In this document: positions 12,366-19,104 of the stretch, one piece after another
Numbering within the stretch: the stretch's first letter is position 1
Layout of the letters: each line of letters begins with the position of its first letter
Origin: CAYPSN01 sp041907025
GTDB lineage: Bacteria > Patescibacteriota > Saccharimonadia > CAILAD01 > JADZBC01
Length of the DNA: 19,321 nucleotides
Direction: 5' to 3'
NCBI GenBank assembly: GCA_041907025.1
Contig: JAYRIB010000022.1
Span: forward strand, 1 to 19,321
Made by a program: the position numbers and the translations under genes
Notes under the pieces: generated by a model
Told to the model about the DNA's origin: nothing
What the model saw: only the letters and a program-made list of their open reading frames with translations
The model's database searches: none

Positions 12366-13140
12366 CACGCACGCCCACATCCACTTCGAAGATTATAAAA
12401 ATGACTTGGCGGTAATCTTTAAGAACGCCCGCGATAACGACGTGGGCAGAATCATTTGTGTGGGTACTGACGAGGAGGACTCGCACCGCGCCCTCGACTT
12501 TGTGAATGACGAGCTGGTTGCTCGGCAGGCTGGCGGAGTTAGGCTAGAGGCTACAATCGGCCTACATCCGCACGAGGCTCAGCGGGGCCAGTCGGCGCTC
12601 GAAGCAATCGCTTTCTTACTCAAAGTCGGTCAGCCTATTGCGATTGGTGAATGCGGGCTAGACTACTACCGTAACCTCTCGAACCGCGAAGAGCAGCAAG
12701 CCGCATTGGTGTTTCAAATAGAGCTGGCATTGGAGCACGATTTGCCATTGGTCTTTCATGTCCGCGACGCGTGGGATGACTTCTTTGCCACTGTCAAAAA
12801 GTACCCGACTTTGCGTGGTGTCGTCCACAGTTTTGCTGGTGGGCCGAACGAGGTTGAACGGGCCATGAAGCATAATTTGTACTTTGGTCTGAATGGCATC
12901 ATGACGTTCACTGGTGACCAGCAGCAGCTCGAGGCGGCGCGCCTGATTCCAACCGATCGACTCTTATTGGAGACTGACTGCCCATATCTGACCCCAGCAC
13001 CGCTGCGTGGCAAGCGTAACGAGCCAGCCAATGTAGCCCTAGTGGCACGGTTCCTGGCTGACTTGCGCGGCGAAGAGTACGGCACTTTAGTGGAGCAGAC
13101 TAATAGAAATACTATTACGTTATTTGGAGGTAATGTATGA
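12355..13140 (+). CDS. tatD: TatD-family metal-dependent hydrolase / DNase
   Basis: TatD enzymes are TIM-barrel metallohydrolases with 3'-5' exonuclease or DNase activity, linked to DNA repair and turnover. The start at 12355 gives the standard opening MLTDTHAHIHFED, and a start four codons upstream would only add a short extension. Metal-binding residues are all visible: His6 and His8 (THAHIH), Glu99 (IGECGLDYYRN), His135 (VFHVRD), His158 (VHSFAG) and Asp208 (ETDCPYLTP), followed by RGKRNEP. At 261 aa it has normal length. It overlaps the hydrolase gene by 11 nt and the next small gene by 4 nt (ATGA), so it is translated within one tightly packed operon from metG onward. Confidence 0.95.
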   Translation: MLTDTHAHIHFEDYKNDLAVIFKNARDNDVGRIICVGTDEEDSHRALDFVNDELVARQAGGVRLEATIGLHPHEAQRGQSALEAIAFLLKVGQPIAIGECGLDYYRNLSNREEQQAALVFQIELALEHDLPLVFHVRDAWDDFFATVKKYPTLRGVVHSFAGGPNEVERAMKHNLYFGLNGIMTFTGDQQQLEAARLIPTDRLLLETDCPYLTPAPLRGKRNEPANVALVARFLADLRGEEYGTLVEQTNRNTITLFGGNV

Positions 13141-13571
13141 TCCCAGGTCAAGGCGAACCTTCTCACCCAGACTCTTCCTTTGATAGCGAGTATATTGCGT
13201 TTGAGTCTAACATTGATCCGGAAGTCGCGCATACATTACTTACACGGGCAAAAGATTTATGCGCTGGCATGCCAAGAAACCTCATAGTACTAGCTGACGG
13301 TAAGCAAGCTGTCATAGGCTATAGACTAGATGACCATCCGATTCCAAACCCACGAGAATCAGAGATGACTGTGGACGTGTTTGGAGGCTTACGTTGGCGA
13401 GTTTTTAAGCAACATGGAGACTTCATGCTCACAGTAACAGAATCACTTGGTCGAGATGGTCAAAGACTGGCTACTGGTCTGGCGACGCAGGAGCTGAGCG
13501 ATAATCTCATGGGGGCTACACCCACGGAACGAGTGATAGCGGATGAATCCTCACCTAGTGATCAGGCCTGA
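13137..13571 (+). CDS. Hypothetical protein, 144 aa
   Basis: I do not recognise the family. The start is well supported: ATGA overlaps the tatD stop, and GGAGG lies 6 nt before the ATG. The product is soluble-looking, with an acidic N-terminal part (HPDSSFDSEYIAFESN), a likely helix (DPEVAHTLLTRAKDLC), and a beta-rich middle (NLIVLADGKQAVIGYRLDD, EMTVDVFGGLRWRVFKQHG, FMLTVTESLG). A disordered polar C-terminus follows (TPTERVIADESSPSDQA). There is no membrane segment and no recognisable catalytic motif. It is the last gene of the metG-tatD operon before the promoter of the cysteine desulfurase gene. It could be a small accessory protein specific to this lineage. Confidence 0.75.
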   Translation: MIPGQGEPSHPDSSFDSEYIAFESNIDPEVAHTLLTRAKDLCAGMPRNLIVLADGKQAVIGYRLDDHPIPNPRESEMTVDVFGGLRWRVFKQHGDFMLTVTESLGRDGQRLATGLATQELSDNLMGATPTERVIADESSPSDQA

Positions 13572-13594
13572 CTCTGTTAAAAAACAATCATTTT

Positions 13595-13603
13595 TGTTAG
13601 AAT
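13595..13603 (+). promoter_or_regulatory. Extended -10 element giving a predicted leaderless mRNA
   Basis: TGtTAGAAT: TG at 13595-13596, hexamer at 13598-13603, then 8 nt to the ATG at 13612. It lies in an AT-rich stretch (TTAAAAAACAATCATTTTTG). No Shine-Dalgarno or good -35 is visible. Confidence 0.5.
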
Positions 13604-13611
13604 AGGTCGCT

Positions 13612-14796
13612 ATGAAGCCAGAAGACCGTATATATCTAGACTATGCTGCTGCCACACCGCTCGACGAGCGGATAGCCGCTGCTATGACCGAGGCACAGAC
13701 TCACTTTGCAAACCCAAGCTCTGCATACGCAGAGGGCCGGTCTGCTCGCGAAGCGTTCGAGGCCGCCAAAAAACGTGCGGGCATGGTGCTTGGCGTTCGG
13801 GCTGACGAGATTGTCTTCACCTCTGGTGCAACGGAGTCTGATAACCTAGCAATCTTGGGGGCGGTACGGCCACACATTGCAGCTGGAGCCCACGTAGTAA
13901 CCTTGCCTACCGAGCACCAATCGGTGCTTGAGCCAGTCGAGCAGTTACGTCGTGAGGGTGCTAAGGTTGATTTTGCGAGAGTGGATAGTGGGGGAGCGGT
14001 AGACCTTGGTGATCTAGAAAACCAGATAGGGGACTCAACAATATTGGTCTCGATCGCATATGCTTCGAGCGAAATCGGTACCATCCAGCCGCTCACGAAG
14101 GTTGGTGCGCTCATTGCAAAGATTAACAAGAGTAGGGCAGAGCGGGGGAGCACTACTCCCCTACTCCTTCATTCTGATTGTTCGGCGGCCGCTGGCCTAC
14201 TCCCCCTTTCCCCTATCCGCCTCGGTGTAGATCTCCTTACTCTCAATGGCTCTAAGCTTTACGGTCCGCGCGCTGGTTTGCTAGTCGCGCGCCGCGGGGT
14301 AGCGCCGCTTTTACAGCCGTTGCTGTTTGGTGGTGGGCAACAGCAGGGTATGCGTCCGGGGACAGAGGACGTAGCAAGTGCTCTTGGTCTAGCGACTGCT
14401 CTTGAGCTGGCTGAGCAGATGCGAGTAGGTGAAGTGGCACGCCTTAAGGCACTGCGCGATCGGTTGCTAGAGGGGATCCAAGCACTCTCCCCCACTTACC
14501 TACTCAACGGCAGCGCCTCAAACCGACTGGCTAACAATGTAAACATTACTCTCCCAGGCTATAGCGGCGAAGGTCTCGTTGCCCACTTTGACGCTCTGGG
14601 CATGGCTGTGGCCACCGGGGCAGCTTGTGCGGCGGCAGATGAGGCGCCGAGTCATGTATTGCTAGCAATTGGACGTACAGCCGATGAAGCACAAAGTTCG
14701 CTTCGTATAACGCTTGGTCGACAAACTACCGATCAACAGATTAACCAGTTCCTGCACGTGTGCAAGCAGGTATTGGCTAGGCTTGCTACAATATAA
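13612..14796 (+). CDS. Cysteine desulfurase (NifS/IscS family)
   Basis: This PLP enzyme releases sulfur from cysteine as a protein persulfide for tRNA thiolation and Fe-S assembly. At 394 aa it has normal length. Visible elements are YLDYAAATPLD at the start, TSGATESDNLAI (70-81), PTEHQSV with His102, HSDC with Asp189, NGSKLYGP with the PLP lysine Lys215, GTEDVASALG, VATGAACAAADE with catalytic Cys339, and AQSSLRITLGR. Some cofactor-contact positions differ from E. coli IscS: SSEIG replaces NNEIG, and Ala stands where HVDATQ has Gln. GSK replaces GHK before the Lys-Tyr-Gly-Pro. The essential Lys, His, Asp and Cys remain. No iscU-type scaffold is nearby. mnmA lies one gene downstream, so a sulfur donor for MnmA is the best guess. 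Confidence 0.93.
   Translation: MKPEDRIYLDYAAATPLDERIAAAMTEAQTHFANPSSAYAEGRSAREAFEAAKKRAGMVLGVRADEIVFTSGATESDNLAILGAVRPHIAAGAHVVTLPTEHQSVLEPVEQLRREGAKVDFARVDSGGAVDLGDLENQIGDSTILVSIAYASSEIGTIQPLTKVGALIAKINKSRAERGSTTPLLLHSDCSAAAGLLPLSPIRLGVDLLTLNGSKLYGPRAGLLVARRGVAPLLQPLLFGGGQQQGMRPGTEDVASALGLATALELAEQMRVGEVARLKALRDRLLEGIQALSPTYLLNGSASNRLANNVNITLPGYSGEGLVAHFDALGMAVATGAACAAADEAPSHVLLAIGRTADEAQSSLRITLGRQTTDQQINQFLHVCKQVLARLATI
14784..14792 (+). promoter_or_regulatory. Extended -10 element inside the end of the desulfurase gene, predicted leaderless mRNA
   Basis: TGcTACAAT: TG at 14784-14785, hexamer at 14787-14792, then 6 nt to the ATG at 14799. The element overlaps the last codons of the cysteine desulfurase gene. 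The 9-mer is identical to the one before the gene at 8235. Confidence 0.6.
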
Positions 14797-14798
14797 CT

Positions 14799-15389
14799 AT
14801 GCGTAAATTTCTCATAGCCATAGCTGTGTTAGTAGGCATTACGGCGTCGTTGGCTGCAGTTGTGTTCTTTGGCCTGGGCTTCTACTTATCTCCCCAAGAT
14901 AAACTGGAGCGTGCTGATGCGATAGTAGTGGTGTCTGGTGGTCAAACCACGACGCGTGCTGAGTACGGCATAAAGCTTTTTAAGCAGGGCTATGCGCCCA
15001 AGATTATCTTTAGTGGTGGGGCGCTTGATGATGGGCCATCCAATGCCGTAGCTATGCGCCAGCAAGCGCTTGAGGCAGGACTGAGTGATGATAATATTCT
15101 GCTCGACGAAGATGCCCAGAATACATACGAAAATGCACGTAACTCCAAACGACTTATCGATGATCTTGGGGCAAAGAAGATTATTCTTGTTACCTCTCCT
15201 TATCACCAAAGGAGGGTTGGCCAGACATTTAAAAAAGTCTTAGGTCCAACCTATACGGTGATCGGATCTTCGGCAGTGGATAGCCGTTGGAGCAAATCAA
15301 ACTGGTGGCAGAGTGGGTTTAGCTTTAATATATCCATGAGCGAACTCTACAAGATGCTCTACATTAGTCTGACGGATAGCTATCAGTGA
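14799..15389 (+). CDS. DUF218 / YdcF-like membrane protein
   Basis: A 196-aa protein with an N-terminal hydrophobic helix (about 3-27) and a DUF218 domain outside or at the membrane. Family elements are ADAIVVVSGGQTTTRAEYGI, LFKQGYAPKIIFSGG, LLDEDAQNTYENA and KKIILVTSPYHQRRVGQTF. Relatives include E. coli YdcF, SanA and ElyC, linked to envelope integrity and vancomycin or detergent sensitivity. The biochemical reaction is not settled, and some members bind S-adenosylmethionine. It sits between the cysteine desulfurase and mnmA. Its TGA overlaps the GTG of mnmA as GTGA, so the two are probably coupled in translation although their functions look unrelated. No Shine-Dalgarno precedes the ATG, consistent with the predicted leaderless start. 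Confidence 0.9.
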   Translation: MRKFLIAIAVLVGITASLAAVVFFGLGFYLSPQDKLERADAIVVVSGGQTTTRAEYGIKLFKQGYAPKIIFSGGALDDGPSNAVAMRQQALEAGLSDDNILLDEDAQNTYENARNSKRLIDDLGAKKIILVTSPYHQRRVGQTFKKVLGPTYTVIGSSAVDSRWSKSNWWQSGFSFNISMSELYKMLYISLTDSYQ

Positions 15390-16435
15390 ACCAGACTGTA
15401 TTTGTTGGTCTGTCTGGTGGTGTAGATAGTTCTGTTGCTGCTGCTCTGCTGATACAAAAGGGCTACAAGGTAGTCGGGGTTTTTATGAAGAACTGGAGCC
15501 GCGACGTGGGTGGCGTGAAGTGTCCGTGGAAGGAAGATCTTGCAAGCGCTCGTAGTGTGGCCGCACATCTCGACATTGAGCTTAAAGTGTATGACTTTGA
15601 GAAGCAGTACTTTGCAGCGGTTGCCCAATACATGATTGATACGTACCGCAAAGGTCTTACCCCTAACCCCGATGTAATGTGTAATGCCGAAATTAAGTTC
15701 AAAGTGTTTGCCGAGCAGTGTTTCGCTGAAGGGGCAGACCGCATCGCTACAGGTCATTATGCTAAACTCACGGAGCGGGATGGCCACGTACATTTATTGC
15801 GAGCTCTTGATCGGAGTAAAGACCAGTCATATTTCTTGTACCGTGCCCCTGCGGAGAATTTAGCTCGTACACTTTTCCCACTTGGTGACTTGCATAAGTC
15901 AAAGGTGCGGCAGCTCGCCGAGGAGATCGGGCTACCTACTGCACAACGGCCAGACTCGCAGGGCCTCTGCTTCGTTGGCAACATCCCTATGAGGACTTTC
16001 CTGGGAGAGTTTATTGAGCCTCGTAGTGGTAATATTATTGATCAAAGTGGTGAGGTAATTGGCCAGCACGATGGTGTATTTTTTTATACCATCGGCCAGC
16101 GCCAAGGGCTGGGTGTAGGTGGTGGTAAGCCATATTATGTATATGCGATTGATGTGGCCAAGAATGAAGTACACGTAACTACCGAGCCGACTTCTAACGT
16201 TCTTAATACTGTTGAGTTCAGAATTGCGGACTGCATATGGTTCTCAGCTCCGACAGAAGGGAAGAGTTATGACGTGCAGGTACGCTACCGAACTCCAGCT
16301 AAGCGAGCTAAGCTAATAACAGACAATCAGGGCTATAAGGTGATACTTGACCAGCCTGAGCGTGCTATTACACCTGGACAGTCCGCTGTAATCTACGATA
16401 GCGATATGGTTATCGGTGGCGGCATTATAGCGTAA
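15386..16435 (+). CDS. mnmA: tRNA-specific 2-thiouridylase MnmA
   Basis: MnmA activates U34 of tRNA-Lys, -Glu and -Gln with ATP and inserts sulfur to make 2-thiouridine. At 349 aa it is close to the family's usual length. The PP-loop SGGVDSS is at 10-16. Catalytic cysteines are Cys99 (NPDVMCNAEIKF) and Cys195 (DSQGLCFVGN), and ATGHYAKL, KDQSYFLYR and FYTIGQRQGLGVGG are further family signatures. The GTG start overlaps the stop of the DUF218 gene by 4 nt. Sulfur would come from the cysteine desulfurase two genes upstream, as in bacteria that pair a dedicated desulfurase with MnmA. One substrate, tRNA-Glu(UUC), is encoded at 2626-2700 of the same window. Confidence 0.96.
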   Translation: MNQTVFVGLSGGVDSSVAAALLIQKGYKVVGVFMKNWSRDVGGVKCPWKEDLASARSVAAHLDIELKVYDFEKQYFAAVAQYMIDTYRKGLTPNPDVMCNAEIKFKVFAEQCFAEGADRIATGHYAKLTERDGHVHLLRALDRSKDQSYFLYRAPAENLARTLFPLGDLHKSKVRQLAEEIGLPTAQRPDSQGLCFVGNIPMRTFLGEFIEPRSGNIIDQSGEVIGQHDGVFFYTIGQRQGLGVGGGKPYYVYAIDVAKNEVHVTTEPTSNVLNTVEFRIADCIWFSAPTEGKSYDVQVRYRTPAKRAKLITDNQGYKVILDQPERAITPGQSAVIYDSDMVIGGGIIA

Positions 16436-16436
16436 G

Positions 16437-16445
16437 TGCTATACT
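16437..16445 (+). promoter_or_regulatory. Extended -10 element giving a predicted leaderless mRNA
   Basis: TGcTATACT: TG at 16437-16438, hexamer at 16440-16445, then 7 nt to the ATG at 16453. It begins two bases after the mnmA stop. No -35 or Shine-Dalgarno is seen. Confidence 0.6.
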
Positions 16446-16452
16446 TTGAGCT

Positions 16453-17142
16453 ATGGAAAAGCCTGAAGAACAGACAGAACCCCAGCAATCTAAAACCACG
16501 AACACGCACAAGTTAAAACAGCCTCGTACCTACCGCGTATCGTGGCCGGTAGTGTTTATCCTTACCTTGCTAGCATTTGGGGCTTTAGGCGTATGGCAAT
16601 ACGGTCGTGTAAACAAACTAACGAGCCAGTTAAGTGCTAAGGAAGAGCTTTTGCAGACGAGTAAGACTGAAATAGCCAAGCTTACCGCCGCGCGTGATCA
16701 AGCATTAGACGCACTAGTGCAGTCTACGACTAGCAATGATTACATACTCATTGGTGAGTGGGGCGTGAAGTTTAGACCAGGCCCCGATGACCTAGCCGAC
16801 CTCTTCTACCTAACAAGCGGAGATAGTCTGCAGCCAACAACTAGGAGCTTAATGCAATCAGCACTAGCTAAAAAGGGCACAAGTACCAATAATGCATACG
16901 ATGCTATTTGCTCGCCGGCAGCACTTCCATTAGGGGTTATACAGCGCGGTAAAGCTGGGACGGCCTTTCAAGGCACCACGTATGACAAGGTAGCCGGAGC
17001 CATCAAGGCGGGTGATTATTACTACATCATAGTGGCACCACAAGCGCCATGCTCCGCTGACAAAACGGTTCAAGATATGCAGACCAAGCAAACCGCTGCG
17101 CTCAAAGAAGCCATTAAGACCCTGACCCCATCAGGCGAATAG
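16453..17142 (+). CDS. Single-pass membrane protein with coiled coil, 229 aa
   Basis: I do not recognise a named family. The layout is clear. A polar cytosolic N-terminus (about 1-29, Glu/Gln/Thr/Lys-rich) precedes one membrane helix (about 30-48, VVFILTLLAFGALGVW). Next come a predicted coiled coil (about 53-88, LTSQLSAKEELLQTSKTEIA) and a globular outside domain (about 93-225). The domain opens with NDYILIGEWGVKFRPG and has two Cys (DAICSPAALP and QAPCSADK) that could form a disulfide. Near the end lies a hydrophobic strand (DYYYIIVAPQ). Membrane helix plus coiled coil plus small domain suggests an oligomeric sensor or envelope scaffold; this is inference. It has its own -10 element and ends 38 nt before alaS. 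Confidence 0.82.
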   Translation: MEKPEEQTEPQQSKTTNTHKLKQPRTYRVSWPVVFILTLLAFGALGVWQYGRVNKLTSQLSAKEELLQTSKTEIAKLTAARDQALDALVQSTTSNDYILIGEWGVKFRPGPDDLADLFYLTSGDSLQPTTRSLMQSALAKKGTSTNNAYDAICSPAALPLGVIQRGKAGTAFQGTTYDKVAGAIKAGDYYYIIVAPQAPCSADKTVQDMQTKQTAALKEAIKTLTPSGE

Positions 17143-17167
17143 CCTCGCTCTGAATCTGAAATAATAG

Positions 17168-17173
17168 TATAAT
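17168..17173 (+). promoter_or_regulatory. Perfect -10 element before alaS, predicted leaderless mRNA
   Basis: TATAAT at 17168-17173, 7 nt before the ATG at 17181. No extended TG, no -35 and no Shine-Dalgarno. The bases before the start (CAGCT) resemble GAGCT before the gene at 16453. Confidence 0.6.
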
Positions 17174-17180
17174 ATCAGCT

Positions 17181-19055
17181 ATGAATGCAGCTGATATCCG
17201 TACAAAATACTTAGAGTTTTTCAAATCAAAGGGTCACACCGTTATCCCGCGCGCTAACATCGTGCCACAAGAAGACCCTACTACATTGTTTACTGGTTCG
17301 GGCATGCAGCCCCTCATACCTTACTTGTTAGGGGAGGAACACTCTGCCGGCACACAATTAACGAATTCCCAGACGGTACTGCGGGCAGAAGATATTGATG
17401 AGATCGGTGACAACCGTCATACTACGTTCTTTGAGATGCTGGGCAATTGGAGCCTGGGTGCGTACTTCAAGGACGAGCAGCTGCCTTGGTTCTGGGAGTT
17501 TCTGATCGAAGTTGTTGGACTTGATCCTGCCAAGCTTTATGTATCTTGTTTTATTGGTGCGCCAGAGTTTGGTGTACCGAAGGATACTGAGGCGGCAGCA
17601 ATTTGGGTGAAGTTGTTTAGTAGTGTCGGCATAACCGCTACCGAGGCTGAGATTGGCTCCGAAGAAGAAGGTTATAAAAGAGGCATGAAAGAAGGTGAAC
17701 GGATCTTTTACTACAGTGCCAAAAACTGGTGGAGCCGCGCTGGCGAGCCGCAAAATATGACTGCTGGAGAACCTGGCGGTCCGGACAGCGAGGTCTTCTT
17801 TGATGTCGGCACTCCTCACAATTCTGAGTACGGAGAACATTGTCATCCTAACTGTGATTGCGGCAGGTTTATAGAGATTGGCAACTCGGTCTTTATGCAG
17901 TACATTAAGCGCGAGGATGGTAGCTTTGGTGAGCTTCCTAAGCGTAATGTCGACTTTGGCGGCGGCCTTGAGCGCATAGCACAAGCTGCATTGAATAGTC
18001 CTGACATGTTCCGTATTAGTTTACTCTGGCCAATCATCCAGCATCTCGAGGAACTATCGGGTAAAAGTTATGAACAGGAGGCTTTATCGATGAGGATAAT
18101 AGCCGATCATTTGCGAGCAGCTGTTTTTCTTGCTGTTGATGGGGTGGTGCCGAGCAATACCAAGCAAGGTTATGTAATGCGCAGAATTTTGCGCCGGGCC
18201 ATTCGCCAGGGCTTGGCGTTGGGTTTGAGTGATAACTTCTTGGGCGACATTACGAAGTTGATTGCTGGCTTGTACCGCGACGATTACCCCGAGATCGCTA
18301 AGCACGAAGAGGATATTATTCGCACCCTGATGCAGGAGGAGAAGCAATTCCGACACACCCTAGAGCGTGGGCTCAAGGAGTTCGAGAAGCTAACGAGTGA
18401 GAGTGGTAGCTTAGATGGCAATGCAATCTTCGTACTCTCCGATACGTATGGCTTTCCGCATGAACTGAGCCTCGAAGAAGCCGAGGTTCGGAACATTAAA
18501 CTTTCCGAAAACTGGAAAGCTGAGTTTGATGCCTTGCTCGCTGAGCAAAAGGAGCGCAGCCGCACGGCAACAGCTGGTCAGTTTAAGGGTGGGTTAGCTG
18601 AGCACAACGAGACGACGACAAAGTACCACACAGCCACGCACCTGATGTATCGCGCACTTCGTAACGTGCTGGGTGATCATGTCGTGCAGCGTGGTAGCAA
18701 CATTACCAATGAGCGCTTGCGCTTTGACTTTAGCCACCATGCAAAAATGACTCCCGAGGAAATCAAAGCGGTCGAAGATATGGTGAACCAGGCGATTGCT
18801 AAGGATTATCCTGTAACTTGGGAGGAGATGAATACCAAGGAGGCTTTTGAGGTTGGTGCACTTGGTGCTTTTGGGGACAAGTACGGCGATAGCGTAAAGG
18901 TTTATACAGTAGGCGACAAAGCTGGTGATTGGTATAGCAAGGAGATCTGTGGTGGACCGCACGTAGAGCGCACTGGCGAGATTGGTAAGTTCAAGATTAA
19001 GAAGGAAGAGTCTTCTTCAGCAGGTGTGCGTAGAATTAAAGCAGTTATAGAATAA
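17181..19055 (+). CDS. alaS: Alanyl-tRNA synthetase, short form without C-Ala domain
   Basis: This class II synthetase charges tRNA-Ala and clears mischarged Ser or Gly. The N-terminal catalytic region includes FTGSGMQPLIPYL, HTTFFEMLGNWSLG (motif 2 area), CDCGRFIEIGNSVFMQY and the motif 3 sequence DFGGGLERIAQA, about 256-267. It is followed by the helical tRNA-recognition part and the editing domain. The editing domain has its zinc ligands: His483 and His487 in HTATH, and Cys590 and His594 in CGGPH, where CGGTH is usual. The protein stops at 624 aa, about 30 residues after that motif, where typical bacterial enzymes of about 870 aa continue into a coiled coil and C-Ala domain. The stop is followed by a strong terminator, so this is a natural end rather than a frameshift. 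Confidence 0.95.
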   Translation: MNAADIRTKYLEFFKSKGHTVIPRANIVPQEDPTTLFTGSGMQPLIPYLLGEEHSAGTQLTNSQTVLRAEDIDEIGDNRHTTFFEMLGNWSLGAYFKDEQLPWFWEFLIEVVGLDPAKLYVSCFIGAPEFGVPKDTEAAAIWVKLFSSVGITATEAEIGSEEEGYKRGMKEGERIFYYSAKNWWSRAGEPQNMTAGEPGGPDSEVFFDVGTPHNSEYGEHCHPNCDCGRFIEIGNSVFMQYIKREDGSFGELPKRNVDFGGGLERIAQAALNSPDMFRISLLWPIIQHLEELSGKSYEQEALSMRIIADHLRAAVFLAVDGVVPSNTKQGYVMRRILRRAIRQGLALGLSDNFLGDITKLIAGLYRDDYPEIAKHEEDIIRTLMQEEKQFRHTLERGLKEFEKLTSESGSLDGNAIFVLSDTYGFPHELSLEEAEVRNIKLSENWKAEFDALLAEQKERSRTATAGQFKGGLAEHNETTTKYHTATHLMYRALRNVLGDHVVQRGSNITNERLRFDFSHHAKMTPEEIKAVEDMVNQAIAKDYPVTWEEMNTKEAFEVGALGAFGDKYGDSVKVYTVGDKAGDWYSKEICGGPHVERTGEIGKFKIKKEESSSAGVRRIKAVIE

Positions 19056-19063
19056 TTGGCTTG

Positions 19064-19100
19064 GTGGCCCCTCGAGAATTCGAGGGGCCACATCGGTTTT
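19064..19100 (+). terminator. Rho-independent terminator of alaS
   Basis: A perfect 12-bp stem, GTGGCCCCTCGA (19064-19075) with TCGAGGGGCCAC (19080-19091), has a 4-nt loop followed by ATCGGTTTT. It sits between convergent genes and may serve both strands, though the minus-strand tail is poor in T. Confidence 0.8.
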
Positions 19101-19104
19101 CGGG

